Origin: Neobacillus sp. Marseille-Q6967 | GTDB taxonomy: Bacteria; Bacillota; Bacilli; Bacillales; Cytobacillaceae | Reading direction: 5' to 3' | DNA: 64,000 nt | Assembly (NCBI RefSeq): GCF_946151075.1 | Contig: NZ_CAMGZB010000001.1 | Coordinates: 1,788,001 to 1,852,000 of the forward strand | Shown here: piece by piece, positions 7,748 through 16,716 of the stretch | How positions within the stretch are numbered: the first letter of the stretch is position 1 | Layout of the letters: each line of letters starts with the position of its first letter | Notes under the pieces: generated by a model | Told to the model about the DNA's origin: nothing | What the model saw: only the letters and a program-made list of their open reading frames with translations | Databases searched by the model: none | Position numbers and translations under genes: made by a program

Positions 7748-9082
7748 CTAAACGCTATTTACCATCCGCTCATAAAGATTTAAGATGGATTGTCCATAGT
7801 TATCGCCTGGTACAGCCCATTTTCCGTTTAATTCTGTCCATGTAGGGGCAGAACCTCTTTGGACAAGATGAAAACGAGGGTCGACCAAATCATAATCAGT
7901 CGGAAGCGGTGCTGTTGTCGCATAGGCATACAGATGCTGAAGATGAGCGAGAACCCCTTCCTCTGGAGTCCCAAAGCTCGCTCCACGATTACCGCCTCCG
8001 GTAGCTCCAATTCCGGCAAAGTTATTTTGACCAGAACGAACATCGCCGGTATATCGAAAATAATTGGTTTCGTGCAGTGCTTGCGCAAAGGCGACATCAC
8101 CGCGGATTCCGTAATACTCCCCAAGCGTTTTATAAAAATTACCCAGTTCGGGCGATGAAGGGTTATTGCTTTTTGCATATTGATTCATTTGTTCCACCGA
8201 CAAAAGGGTAGGACCTAAAATGGTATGGTTGTTTGTATTCCTGACCGTACCGTTAGCTTCACCATCAGAATCGCTAAAGGCGTCCCCAATCCCTGCTCGC
8301 TTTACTTCTGCTATCCGGGTTTCGGCGTTAGCACGGCTCGAAAACGCCCCAGCTTGTACTCTGTACCAAGTTTGTCCATTGATCATAGCAGTGACAACAA
8401 AAGATTCAATTCCTTTCGAACGAAGGAATGCAACACGGTTGTCCGCATTGGCTCTTGTCTGAAAAGAACCGGCAATGACTTTATATAGGGGGCCACTTGG
8501 TGCCGTTTCCGGAGTCCTCGTCTGCGGTGAGTCATTTACCTTACTAGGGAGATTAAAAGCCTTCGCAACTCCATTCGCATGGCCATGGGCCACATTTTGC
8601 CGCCATGCAGCCTGCTTCATGAGAGCTGCATCTTGCGGATTGTCGATAAAACCATTTTCCGATAATAGTGCATCCATCACTGTTTCACGAAGGACATGAA
8701 AATTAGCCTTTTTTTGGCCGCGGTCTGAAAGCTGATTTAGTTTAACTACTTCCGCGTGAATAGTATCTTGATAATTGGCTGTTCGGGATGAATCGGATAA
8801 ACCATTGTAAATATAATCTTCGTAGCCTGTACCGCCGCCTGCATTAATATGAATGGATAAATAAAAATCGGCTCCCCAGGCATTCGCCTCATCGGTCCGC
8901 TGACGTAAACTTTTTGTCGTATCACCAGTTCGGCTCAGTCTAACCTCCACACCATCAAACAGACTCTCCAAAATCGTCCGTATTCGCAGCGCAATATCCA
9001 GCGTAATTTCTTTTTCCGTCAAACCATTGCTAGAAGCGCCTGGATCAGAACCGCCATGACCTGGATCCAAATAAAGTTTCAT
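7748..9082 (-). CDS. N-acetylmuramoyl-L-alanine amidase with SPOR and glucosaminidase domains
   Basis: This 444-residue protein begins directly with an Amidase_3 domain (DPGHGGSDPGAS with zinc ligand His9, TEKEITLDIA Glu, LSIHINA His). A SPOR region follows (about 193-268, two LYKVIAGSF / WYRVQAGAF strands), then a C-terminal glucosaminidase-like domain (about 290-440) with the catalytic ALHETNYF Glu. It would cut both the stem-peptide amide and the glycan of peptidoglycan. It lacks a signal peptide, as do the mother-cell lysis amidases CwlC/CwlV of Bacillus, so release of the spore by mother-cell lysis is the likely role. AAAAGGAGGAG precedes the start. The added glucosaminidase domain makes it bifunctional. 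Confidence 0.85.
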   Translation of the reverse strand: MKLYLDPGHGGSDPGASSNGLTEKEITLDIALRIRTILESLFDGVEVRLSRTGDTTKSLRQRTDEANAWGADFYLSIHINAGGGTGYEDYIYNGLSDSSRTANYQDTIHAEVVKLNQLSDRGQKKANFHVLRETVMDALLSENGFIDNPQDAALMKQAAWRQNVAHGHANGVAKAFNLPSKVNDSPQTRTPETAPSGPLYKVIAGSFQTRANADNRVAFLRSKGIESFVVTAMINGQTWYRVQAGAFSSRANAETRIAEVKRAGIGDAFSDSDGEANGTVRNTNNHTILGPTLLSVEQMNQYAKSNNPSSPELGNFYKTLGEYYGIRGDVAFAQALHETNYFRYTGDVRSGQNNFAGIGATGGGNRGASFGTPEEGVLAHLQHLYAYATTAPLPTDYDLVDPRFHLVQRGSAPTWTELNGKWAVPGDNYGQSILNLYERMVNSV

Positions 9083-9412
9083 CTTACTCCTCCTTTTATA
9101 ATATCTTACGGGGGCCTGTCACCATCCGTACTCCGGAGGCAGTGAATTCCACTTTCTTCCTATAATATACGACCCCTGTTCTCTTTTCACCTTTTATATA
9201 GAAAAAAGATAGTAAAAACGACAGGGGGAAGAAAATAGTTGATTCTTGTCAATTTATAAATATATGTAAAAATTAAGGGGAATTTGTAACAAGCGGGTTT
9301 AGGTGAAAAGAATCGTTTCTATTTCAGACATAAAATTACGGTCATAAAAAACGTCCCTTACCTCGAATGCTCTCCATGAACACTACGATTCTATGAAAGG
9401 GGGTGAAGAAGT
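9083..9412. other. Divergent intergenic region between the amidase and a secreted protein
   Basis: These 330 bp lie between two divergent genes. A GGGCCTGTCACC copy of the dispersed palindrome sits at 9112-9124 in the amidase leader, before its AAAAGGAGGAG site. The rest is AT-rich. I could not identify a clear sigma-A promoter, and no convincing coding frame is present. Confidence 0.5.
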
Positions 9413-10264
9413 TTGCACTTCCGACATGTTCTTATATCAGGTCTTATGGTTGGAGCGGCTATATTGCTGCCGGACCAGGCCTTTGCTGAGAAGAATGAAA
9501 TTCGCGGACAACAGCAGAAACCCGAAACAATCTCTGTGCAATCCGAAACTATATCTACACCTTCTCAAGTTCCAGTTCAAGCAGACAATGGACAACAACA
9601 GGAAAAAACAATGGTACCTGCTGTTACTGGGGCAAAAGGAAAGGCACCTGTTGTTACTCCTTCAAATGCCGAAACGCCAAAGCCGGTGCAAGAGCCACAA
9701 AAATTGCCCGAGCAAGCAAAAGTTAACGATAATGCTGCAGTATTAAAAGCAGAAAAAGTCACAGGGCTTGAAAAGGCTGCCGCTGTTCAGAAAAGGGCGA
9801 AAGATATCCAGATGAATAAGCAGCTTCCTAAAAATACTGCTGATTCTGATAGAATAGTTTCCTTGCAAAACACGGTTAATGTAGGAGAAAACAAAACCTC
9901 GTCATCAGGATCAGAATATGCTAAAACAGGTAGTTTAGATTCAACTGAATCAATAGAGGAAACTCTAGCGGCTGTATCGTCAAACCCACAAGAGGTTCCT
10001 AACGGCAAGGAGGAAGAGATTCCAAAGGCCAATCAAGTAATGAACCAAACGCAGCGGACGAGTGGTTCTGGAGGAAAGTCGAATGACCGCACAGGTCTCG
10101 GACAAGGTACCATGAACTTGATGGATAAAATCTTTGAATGGGATCCTTATGATGATCTTTTACTGGTCGAAATCTATTTTTCGCGCCAGGAATTTATGAT
10201 TCATCAATGGGTGAATGCCCCGCCTTTGCCACCGCCGCAGGCAGCTCCTTTTTTTAAAAAGTAA
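9413..10264 (+). CDS. Secreted low-complexity protein of unknown function
   Basis: The TTG start at 9413 follows AAAGGGGGTG at good spacing; the overlapping frame from 9393 is a shadow. The 283-residue product has a signal peptide (HVLISGLMVGAAILLPDQAFA, cleavage near AFA-EK). A long hydrophilic region rich in Gln, Glu, Lys, Pro and Thr follows without recognisable domains, then a more ordered C-terminal segment, WDPYDDLLLVEIYFSRQEF, and a proline tail PPLPPP. There is no sorting motif or membrane anchor. It sits 50 bp before another secreted repeat protein and is probably cotranscribed with it. I do not recognise the family. Confidence 0.7.
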   Translation: MHFRHVLISGLMVGAAILLPDQAFAEKNEIRGQQQKPETISVQSETISTPSQVPVQADNGQQQEKTMVPAVTGAKGKAPVVTPSNAETPKPVQEPQKLPEQAKVNDNAAVLKAEKVTGLEKAAAVQKRAKDIQMNKQLPKNTADSDRIVSLQNTVNVGENKTSSSGSEYAKTGSLDSTESIEETLAAVSSNPQEVPNGKEEEIPKANQVMNQTQRTSGSGGKSNDRTGLGQGTMNLMDKIFEWDPYDDLLLVEIYFSRQEFMIHQWVNAPPLPPPQAAPFFKK

Positions 10265-10314
10265 CCCGAAGCTAATTGCCACGGATCACAAATTAAAAGG
10301 AGCGAAATAATAAC

Positions 10315-11532
10315 ATGAAACATTACTTAAACACTGATAAAATTGTAAAATCTTTTGTATTAGCTGGAGCATTATCTTTTGGAATTTTTGCCGGAGGTCA
10401 GTTGACCGACGCGGCAGGTCCAGATAAAGGTAAACCAGAGCACGCTGTCCAAGTAAAAAGTGAAGTAAAGGCTAATGGAAATCAAAAGCCGGCTGTTCCT
10501 GCAGCAGCAGCTGTAAAAGCTGAAGTAAAAGCTACGGAGAAAGCTTCTAAATCACAGGCAGTCAACCATGCAAGTGACAAGGCAAAGGAACATGCAAATG
10601 AAAACTCTGCAGTGTTCGGAAAAGTAGGGAAAGTGGAAGACGCAGTAGTGGAAGAGGAAACAACTGAAGAAACAACTGTACAAGAACCCGTAATTGAAGA
10701 GGTTATTGATCTTGAAGCAGATGTTACAACAGAAGCGACTGAAACTGATTCTGATTCAGAAGAGACTAATCTAGACAGTGATGTTACTGCAAAAACAGAA
10801 GACGAAGAAGCTCCTGAGGAAGATGAAGAGCTTGAAGCTGATTTAGCAGTTAAACCAGAAGACGATGAAGAGGAAGAAAAATCTGATTCTGAAGTAATTG
10901 ACTTCGTTAAAGACAATCTTGTGAAGACGGAAGAAGACGAAGAAGATGCACAGATTGCTGACGAAGAGGAAGAAGAGTCTGAAAAAGGATCTCAAGCTCA
11001 TTTACATGCAAGTGATGTTGCAAAAGAACATGCAAATGAAAATTCAACTGTACACGGTCCAAAAGTTTCTGAAGAAGATGTAACAGAAGAAACTACTGAA
11101 GAAGCTGTTGTAGTAGAAGAGGTAGATTCTGAAGAAGAGTCTGAAAAAGGATCTCAAGCTCATTTACATGCAAGTGATGTGGCAAAAGAACATGCAAATG
11201 AAAACTCTGCTGTACACGGTCCAAAAGTTTCAGAAGAAGATGTAACAGAACAAACAACTGAAGAAGCTGTTGAAGTAGAAGAAGTAGAAACTACTGAAGT
11301 TGTTGCTGAAGAAACAGTGGAAGTAACGGTTGAAGAAGATGCAGAAGAACTTGGGTTAGTTAACCTTTCTACTGTTAACAAAGCAAAGGCTCAAGCTAGT
11401 GTAAAAGCAAGCGAAAAAGCACTTGAAAAAGCATCAGTAAACTCTGCTGTAAAAGCTGTAGCTGTTGTAACTGAAGAAGAAGCAGAAGAAGTTGTTGCAG
11501 AAGAAACTACTGATGAAGTTTCTGTAAAATAA
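10315..11532 (+). CDS. Secreted acidic repeat protein
   Basis: This 405-residue protein has a signal peptide (residues 1 to about 33, SFVLAGALSFGIFAGG) and an extremely acidic Glu/Asp/Thr/Val-rich body. A motif, ASDxAKEHANENSxV, occurs three times (near residues 84, 233 and 287) and in degenerate form near the end (KASEKALEKASVNSAV). Two of the copies lie in a 162-bp direct repeat. AAAGGAGCG precedes the ATG. No domain, anchor or sorting signal is visible; a calcium-binding, matrix or spore-surface role is possible but not shown. It follows another secreted low-complexity gene and ends at a terminator, so the two form a short operon. Confidence 0.75.
   Translation: MKHYLNTDKIVKSFVLAGALSFGIFAGGQLTDAAGPDKGKPEHAVQVKSEVKANGNQKPAVPAAAAVKAEVKATEKASKSQAVNHASDKAKEHANENSAVFGKVGKVEDAVVEEETTEETTVQEPVIEEVIDLEADVTTEATETDSDSEETNLDSDVTAKTEDEEAPEEDEELEADLAVKPEDDEEEEKSDSEVIDFVKDNLVKTEEDEEDAQIADEEEEESEKGSQAHLHASDVAKEHANENSTVHGPKVSEEDVTEETTEEAVVVEEVDSEEESEKGSQAHLHASDVAKEHANENSAVHGPKVSEEDVTEQTTEEAVEVEEVETTEVVAEETVEVTVEEDAEELGLVNLSTVNKAKAQASVKASEKALEKASVNSAVKAVAVVTEEEAEEVVAEETTDEVSVK
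10969..11292 (+). repeat. 162-bp in-frame tandem duplication inside the acidic protein gene
   Basis: Two units, 10969-11130 and 11131-11292, each 54 codons, start with GAAGAAGAGTCTGAAAAAGG and are almost identical. Because the period is a multiple of three, loss or gain of a unit would keep the frame. Confidence 0.9.
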
Positions 11533-11557
11533 TTTTTTTGAATCATATTATTCTACT

Positions 11558-11590
11558 AAAAGGCCGAAGGATTGTTCCTTCGGTTTTTTT
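11558..11590 (+). terminator. Intrinsic terminator
   Basis: CCGAAGGA and TCCTTCGG form the stem, followed by seven Ts, about 30 bp after the acidic protein gene. Confidence 0.85.
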
Positions 11591-11645
11591 ATTCTTTAGG
11601 AATATATATAATTTTTAATGTGTGGAAACTTGGCGGGATATCTGA

Positions 11646-11768
11646 ATCTAGCTCCAGCGCCTAGGGGCTCGGGGTCATAAGCCAATCCGTCCAGAAGGTT
11701 AAAGAGCAACCTTCTAGCCGGCTTGTCTTATGCCTGTCGCCCCTGGTCAAGGCGCCTGCGCCTTTTGT
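11646..11768. repeat. Dispersed Bacillus-type intergenic palindromic element
   Basis: This roughly 120-bp GC-rich element stands out from its AT-rich surroundings. It starts with CTAGCTCCAGCGCCTAG and ends with GGCGCCTGCGCC. Nested inverted pairs run through it: AGCGCC with GGCGC, GGGGC with GCCCC, CATAAG with CTTATG, and AGAAGGTT with AACCTTCT at the centre. Sequences beginning AGCTCCAGCGCC are a familiar dispersed repeat in Bacillus genomes. It fills the gap before the S9 peptidase gene together with about 100 bp of unremarkable leader. Confidence 0.7.
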
Positions 11769-11865
11769 TCCTTCCCCTGTCTTTTTCTGTCAAAATAAGC
11801 AGGAAGTTTATTTCTAATGTCGAAATTGTCTGAATAACAAGAATAAAATAATGGGGGACAGCAGG

Positions 11866-13854
11866 ATGACAGAAAAAAGAGGAATTCAATCAGAAGACTT
11901 ATTTCAGTTAAAATCAGTTGTGAATCCACAAATTTCTCCGGATGGCAAATCAGTAGTTTTTGTGCAGACAACCATTGACGAGGAGAAAAATGATTATATA
12001 TCCCACTTATTTTTCCAAGAGCTTGAAGCCGGCAGTCAGCCTGTTCAATGGACCTTTGGGAAAAATAAAAACACCTCCCCGCACTGGTCACCAGATGGTA
12101 CAGAGCTCGCATTCGTATCCAACCGCAGCGGAAAAAATCAAATTTATCTATTAAGCATAAAAGGCGGGGAAGCGAGACAGGTGACGTCCTTGCCGAGCGG
12201 TGCCAGCAATCCTGTCTGGTCACCGGATGGAACCAAACTCGCCTTTAACACCTCCTTAAAGAAAGACCAAACCGTTCTCGACAAAGAGGAAGAAAAAAAG
12301 CCGGAGCTGGCGCAAGCACTGGAAGTGTCAAAAATGAGGTACAAATCAGATGCTTCTGGCTTTTGGCAGGGACATTTCCGTCAGGTGGCAGTAGTGGATG
12401 TGAACACCCTTGAGCTGACGCAGTTAACCGAAGGCGAGCTTGACGTGAGCTTATATAGCTGGTCGCCAGATGGCAAGAATCTCGCCATTGGTGCCGACCT
12501 AGCTGAAAATGGCGATTTATCCTTTACATATGATGTGTATCTATTAAATGTCCAAACAAAAGAATGGACACAGGTGACGAATAACAGCGGCTATTTTGCT
12601 AATGTTACGTTTTCGCCAGACGGCCTCTATCTTGGGATGTTCGGTCATGAGCGGCAGTTTGAGAATGCGACCCATCCAAAAATATGGCTATACGAAACTT
12701 CTAAACAGGAACTTTCTTGTTTAACAGAAGAGTGGGATGTTCCAGTAGGAGACTTGTCGATTGGGGACTTCCAGCAAGGGGCGGTTTCTCCTAGTCTATT
12801 ATGGACAAACGACAGCAAGGGATTTTATTTTACCGCTACGGACCATGGAAATACGAATGTTTACTTTGGGGATGTGAATGGAGAAATTCGTCCCATGACG
12901 GTAGGAGACCAGCATGTGTATGGATTAACCGTTCATGACCATTCGCAAAAAGCAGTTCTGGCTATCAGCAATCCAACCGAAATGGGTAACTTGTATTTGT
13001 TATCAATGGACGAGTCAGGGACTGTTGAAAAATTAACCGATGTAAACGGAGAATTTTTACAGAATGTTACCCTATCCAAGCCTGAAGCCATTGAATTTGA
13101 AGGGGCCGAAGGCTGGAAGGTCCACGGCTGGCTGATGAAGCCGGTTGGTTTTGAAGAAGGAAAAAAATATCCGATGGTGCTTGAAATTCATGGCGGCCCG
13201 CATATGATGTACGGAAACTCCTATATGAATGAGTTTCAAATCTTAGCGGCAAAGGGATATGCTGTTCTATATGTAAATCCCCGGGGCAGTCATGGTTATG
13301 GACAAAAGTTCGTGAACGCTGTCCGCGGTGATTATGGCGGCGGCGATTACCAGGATTTAATGCTGGCGGTGGATCATGTTCTAGAAAAATATGATTTTAT
13401 CGATGAAAACCGTCTGGCTGTTACCGGAGGAAGCTACGGTGGATTTATGACGAACTGGATTGTCGGCCATACGAATCGCTTTAAAGCAGCCGTGACACAG
13501 CGTTCGATTTCCAACTGGATTAGTTTTTATGGTGTTAGTGATATCGGGTATTACTTCACCGAGTGGCAAATTACTGCCGACTTGCACGACATTCCAACAC
13601 TTTGGAAGCATTCGCCGCTGGCTTATGTTGAAAATGTAGAAACACCTTTATTGATTCTTCATAGTGAAAAGGATTTCCGTTGTCCGATCGAGCAGGCGGA
13701 GCAACTGTTTATTGCGTTAAAACGGTTTGGTAAAGAAACTAAGTTTATCCGTTTCCCGGAAGAAAACCACGAGCTATCCAGAAGTGGAAAGCCAAATCTT
13801 CGTAAAAGCCGTTTAGACTACATTGTGAACTGGTTTGAGAAAAATATAGATTAA
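11866..13854 (+). CDS. S9-family serine peptidase (acylaminoacyl-peptidase type)
   Basis: ATG 11866 is chosen because GGGGGA lies 7 bp upstream; ATG 11851 has no site. The 662-residue cytosolic enzyme has an N-terminal beta-propeller (about 1-400) with repeated SPDG turns (ISPDGKSVVF, WSPDGTELAF, WSPDGTKLAF) and a C-terminal alpha/beta-hydrolase domain. The catalytic triad is Ser523 (GGSYGG), Asp603 (SEKDFRC) and His635 (EENHEL). The propeller restricts access to short peptides, so it is expected to trim oligopeptides. It resembles B. subtilis YuxL in size and layout. It is a single gene, closed by a terminator. Confidence 0.88.
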   Translation: MTEKRGIQSEDLFQLKSVVNPQISPDGKSVVFVQTTIDEEKNDYISHLFFQELEAGSQPVQWTFGKNKNTSPHWSPDGTELAFVSNRSGKNQIYLLSIKGGEARQVTSLPSGASNPVWSPDGTKLAFNTSLKKDQTVLDKEEEKKPELAQALEVSKMRYKSDASGFWQGHFRQVAVVDVNTLELTQLTEGELDVSLYSWSPDGKNLAIGADLAENGDLSFTYDVYLLNVQTKEWTQVTNNSGYFANVTFSPDGLYLGMFGHERQFENATHPKIWLYETSKQELSCLTEEWDVPVGDLSIGDFQQGAVSPSLLWTNDSKGFYFTATDHGNTNVYFGDVNGEIRPMTVGDQHVYGLTVHDHSQKAVLAISNPTEMGNLYLLSMDESGTVEKLTDVNGEFLQNVTLSKPEAIEFEGAEGWKVHGWLMKPVGFEEGKKYPMVLEIHGGPHMMYGNSYMNEFQILAAKGYAVLYVNPRGSHGYGQKFVNAVRGDYGGGDYQDLMLAVDHVLEKYDFIDENRLAVTGGSYGGFMTNWIVGHTNRFKAAVTQRSISNWISFYGVSDIGYYFTEWQITADLHDIPTLWKHSPLAYVENVETPLLILHSEKDFRCPIEQAEQLFIALKRFGKETKFIRFPEENHELSRSGKPNLRKSRLDYIVNWFEKNID

Positions 13855-13896
13855 CAAAAAAAGGTCGTATTCCAAATAAGGATTACGACCTTTTTT
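13855..13896 (+). terminator. Intrinsic terminator after the S9 peptidase
   Basis: AAAGGTCGTA and TACGACCTT pair, followed by six Ts, immediately after the stop codon. Confidence 0.85.
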
Positions 13897-14006
13897 GAAG
13901 TTTACATAGAGGGCTGCAAAGGAAGATTTATGAAAAGCAAGATTCCAACTACTTTATCGTCTTTATGTGGGTTAATTCATATTTTTTCGAAAATAATAAA
14001 AAAGTA

Positions 14007-14035
14007 TTGTAAAACGCTTTCAATTTATTTATAAT
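14007..14035 (+). promoter_or_regulatory. Sigma-A promoter of the KDG operon with an overlapping cre-like box
   Basis: TTGTAA (14007-14012) and TATAAT (14030-14035) are 17 bp apart. The box GTAAAACGCTTTCA (14009-14022) resembles the CcpA cre consensus and covers the -35 end, so glucose repression is likely. Confidence 0.7.
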
Positions 14036-14040
14036 GACAA

Positions 14041-14078
14041 TAAATCGATTTAGTAAACCGATTTAGTAAATCGGTTTA
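14041..14078. promoter_or_regulatory. KdgR-type LacI operator
   Basis: A perfect 25-bp palindrome at 14054-14078 has arms TAAACCGATTTA and TAAATCGGTTTA about a single G. An overlapping near-copy at 14041-14065 shares the left arm. Both lie just downstream of the -10 box and before the LacI-family gene, so the repressor probably controls its own operon by roadblock. Confidence 0.75.
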
Positions 14079-14114
14079 TGAATGCAAAATCTAGTAGAGC
14101 TGGAGAATATTTTT

Positions 14115-15116
14115 ATGAAAAGGATTACAATAGCGGATGTCGCTCAGCATGCAAGTGTTTCAAAAAGTACGGTATCCCAATATTTAAATAAAAGATATGA
14201 CTATATGGCTGAAGACACAAAGCAACGGATTGAGGAGGCCATTAAGGAATTAGGTTATCGCCCAAATATCGTTGCGCGAAGTTTGAAGCAAAAAACCACG
14301 ATGACGATTGGGGTCATCGTTGCCAACATCTTGCATAATTTTTCAACTCAGGTCATCCGGGCAATTGAAGATATATGTCATGATAGTGATTTTCATCTCA
14401 TTGTCTGCAATGCTGACGATAATCCTGTTAAGGAAAAACGGTACATTGAGATGCTGCAAGCAAAGCAGGTGGATGGTATTATCATTTTTCCGACAGGTGA
14501 TAATGTCCCTTTGTATAATGAGATGCTGGCTGAAAACTATCCAATTGTTTTCGTCGACCGGATTGTTCCTGACGTTCCGATACCATCGGTAATGCTTGAC
14601 AATGAAAAGGCAGCAGGTCTTGCGGTACAACATTTTATTGATAAAGGCTATGAGCGCATCGGTGTGATTACAAATGTCATTCGTAATGTTTCACCAAGGA
14701 TTGAGCGAATCAATGGATACAAAAAGACATTACAGTCCAATGGTTTTCCTATTAATGAAAAGTATATAAAGAGCTTAGAGGTTAATAGAGTCCAAGAGGG
14801 ATTAGAAGAAATGCTTGCTCTTGAACCGCCAATCCAAGCGGTTTTAGCAGGAAATGACCTCACATTAATGGAGATTTTAAAGTATGTTAAAAATCATCAT
14901 TTAAAAATCCCTTCCGATTTAGCGATCATCGGCATTGACGATGTTTCCTTTGCCAGCTTTTATGAACCTGCATTAACCATCGTTGCCCAGCCAGCCTTTG
15001 AAATTGGTAAAAAAGCGGCTGAGCTGTTGTTTAATAAAATTCAGAAAAAAGAACTAGAAGAAGAGCTTGCTGTTTATCGGTGTGAACCTGCACTTATTGT
15101 TAGAAAATCTTGTTAA
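14115..15116 (+). CDS. kdgR: LacI-family repressor of the KDG operon
   Basis: The start is placed at ATG 14115 (MKRITIADVAQHASVSKSTV), where the LacI HTH begins; an upstream ATG at 14082 adds 11 residues and lies very close to the operator. The 333-residue protein has the HTH and hinge (1-60) and a periplasmic-binding-like sensor domain (about 60-330). The next gene encodes KDG kinase, an order matching B. subtilis kdgRKAT, so the inducer is probably KDG or a related sugar acid. The palindrome at 14054-14078 is the likely target. The symbol is assigned from context. Confidence 0.8.
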   Translation: MKRITIADVAQHASVSKSTVSQYLNKRYDYMAEDTKQRIEEAIKELGYRPNIVARSLKQKTTMTIGVIVANILHNFSTQVIRAIEDICHDSDFHLIVCNADDNPVKEKRYIEMLQAKQVDGIIIFPTGDNVPLYNEMLAENYPIVFVDRIVPDVPIPSVMLDNEKAAGLAVQHFIDKGYERIGVITNVIRNVSPRIERINGYKKTLQSNGFPINEKYIKSLEVNRVQEGLEEMLALEPPIQAVLAGNDLTLMEILKYVKNHHLKIPSDLAIIGIDDVSFASFYEPALTIVAQPAFEIGKKAAELLFNKIQKKELEEELAVYRCEPALIVRKSC

Positions 15117-15129
15117 AAGGGGTTAGGTT

Positions 15130-16083
15130 ATGAAAGATGTTATTACGATTGGAGATGCAATGATTACATTTAACCCCGCATCAACGGGTCCGATGCGATA
15201 TGTCTCCTCTTTTGAAAGAAAAGTAGGAGGTGCCGAGTTGAATGTGGCCATTGGCTGTTCACGGTTAGGGTTAAAAACCGGCTGGATTAGCTGTTTAGGC
15301 AATGATGAATTTGGCCGCTATATCTATAATTTTGTCCGAGGGGAAGGAATCGATGTCTCGCAAGTAGATTTGGTAGACAAATATCCTACTTCTTTAAATT
15401 TCAAAGAGATTATGGAGGACGGGAGTGGAAAAACCTTCTATTATCGGGCGAATTCTCCAACAACAGCATTAACCATCGATACACTTGATGAAGCTTTTAT
15501 AAAAAGTACGAAGGTTTTTCATATAACGGGTGTATTTCCAGCAGTAGATCAAACGAAGAATGTGGCCCTTATAAAACATGCCATATCATTAGCGAAAAAG
15601 AATGGTGTCCTGATCTCATTTGATCCGAATATCAGATTAAAACTTTGGAGTAAAGAAGAAGCAAGATCAGCTTTAAGAGAGTTTCTTCCCTATGTAGATA
15701 TCTTACTAACAGGAGTAGAGGAAGCTGAACTTCTGTTAGACACAAGTAATCCGCTAGAGATTATTGAAAAAAGTAAGGGTTTCGGTATTTCCTATGTAGC
15801 AATTAAACAAGGCGAAAATGGCTCAATCGGCTACCATGATGGTCAGTATATCGAGGCACCAGCTGTTAAAGCCAACAAGGTGGTTGATACAGTAGGGGCT
15901 GGAGATGGCTTTGATTCGGGATTCATTTATGGAGTGATTAATAATTGGTCGCTTGATAGAACATTAAAACTGGCAAATACTATTGGTTCAATGGTTGTCA
16001 GTGTAAGTGGTGATAATGAGGGGCTGCCTTATTTAGATGATGTATTAATTCAGTTAGGTGAAAAAGAATTCATAGAAAGATAG
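15130..16083 (+). CDS. kdgK: 2-keto-3-deoxygluconate kinase (PfkB family)
   Basis: This 317-residue kinase has the PfkB pattern: GGAELNVAIGCSRLG near residue 34, a sugar-binding YYRANSP segment near 107, and the C-terminal DTVGAGDGFDSGF motif with the catalytic Asp near residue 257. It phosphorylates 2-keto-3-deoxygluconate to KDPG in the cytosol. AAAGGGGTTAGG precedes the ATG, 13 bp after kdgR. KDPG aldolase is encoded three genes on, completing the pathway to pyruvate and glyceraldehyde-3-phosphate. A related 2-keto-sugar substrate is possible. Confidence 0.88.
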   Translation: MKDVITIGDAMITFNPASTGPMRYVSSFERKVGGAELNVAIGCSRLGLKTGWISCLGNDEFGRYIYNFVRGEGIDVSQVDLVDKYPTSLNFKEIMEDGSGKTFYYRANSPTTALTIDTLDEAFIKSTKVFHITGVFPAVDQTKNVALIKHAISLAKKNGVLISFDPNIRLKLWSKEEARSALREFLPYVDILLTGVEEAELLLDTSNPLEIIEKSKGFGISYVAIKQGENGSIGYHDGQYIEAPAVKANKVVDTVGAGDGFDSGFIYGVINNWSLDRTLKLANTIGSMVVSVSGDNEGLPYLDDVLIQLGEKEFIER

Positions 16084-16092
16084 GGTGAGAGA

Positions 16093-16716
16093 ATGAATCT
16101 TCAACTTGCTCTTGACCGGTTAACGCGGGATGAGTGCTTTCAGCTTTTGCAACAAACAAAAGACTCTATTGATTGGATTGAGGTTGGTACTGGGGTCATT
16201 AAGGAATACGGGATGTCGATTGTTCGCGAAATTAAACAGGCATACCCCGATAAAGTAATCGTTGCGGATATGAAAACCTGTGATGCAGGAAAACATGAGG
16301 CGATTCAAGCCTTTAAGGCTGGCGCTGATATTACGACCGTGATGGCCTTTTCTGCCGATAAGACGATCTTAGATACTCTGGAGGCAGCCCAGGCTTATAA
16401 AAAGCGGATCATGATTGATTTGTTAGGAGTTACTGATCGTAACCGTATTCATGAATTGCTGCAACTTGGTGTTGAACTTGTAAGCCTCCACTTTGGTAAG
16501 GATATGCAGACTGAAGGGGAGATGGGAGCAGAACTATATGCCCTGACAAGTGGTTTTGAAATTCTTGAAGTAGCGGTTGCAGGCGGAATTAACTTAGAAT
16601 CCCTGCCCAGGGTGATGGAAGTAAACCCCGATACGATTATTGTTGGCAGTGCCATTACGAAAGCTGAAAATCCGGCAAAGACCGCTGCAGTAATGAAAGG
16701 ACTATTAAACCGATGA
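16093..16716 (+). CDS. hxlA: 3-hexulose-6-phosphate synthase-like protein
   Basis: This 207-residue TIM-barrel protein belongs to the OMP-decarboxylase-like HPS/KGPDC group: LQLALDRLT at the start, EVGTGVIKEYG, the VADMKTCDAG metal/phosphate motif near residue 57, and the phosphate loop AVAGGINLES and IIVGSAIT. HPS condenses formaldehyde with ribulose-5-phosphate, or does the reverse. The relatives UlaD/KGPDC decarboxylate 3-keto-L-gulonate-6-phosphate, and that activity cannot be excluded from sequence. The following gene overlaps it by 4 bp and is the matching isomerase, which favours the HPS reading. Its place inside a KDG operon is unusual. Confidence 0.8.
   Translation: MNLQLALDRLTRDECFQLLQQTKDSIDWIEVGTGVIKEYGMSIVREIKQAYPDKVIVADMKTCDAGKHEAIQAFKAGADITTVMAFSADKTILDTLEAAQAYKKRIMIDLLGVTDRNRIHELLQLGVELVSLHFGKDMQTEGEMGAELYALTSGFEILEVAVAGGINLESLPRVMEVNPDTIIVGSAITKAENPAKTAAVMKGLLNR

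Noticed and set aside
10482..10916. 144-residue Ser-rich frame on the minus strand
   Set aside because: It is a mirror of the Glu-rich codons of the acidic protein gene and has no start signal.
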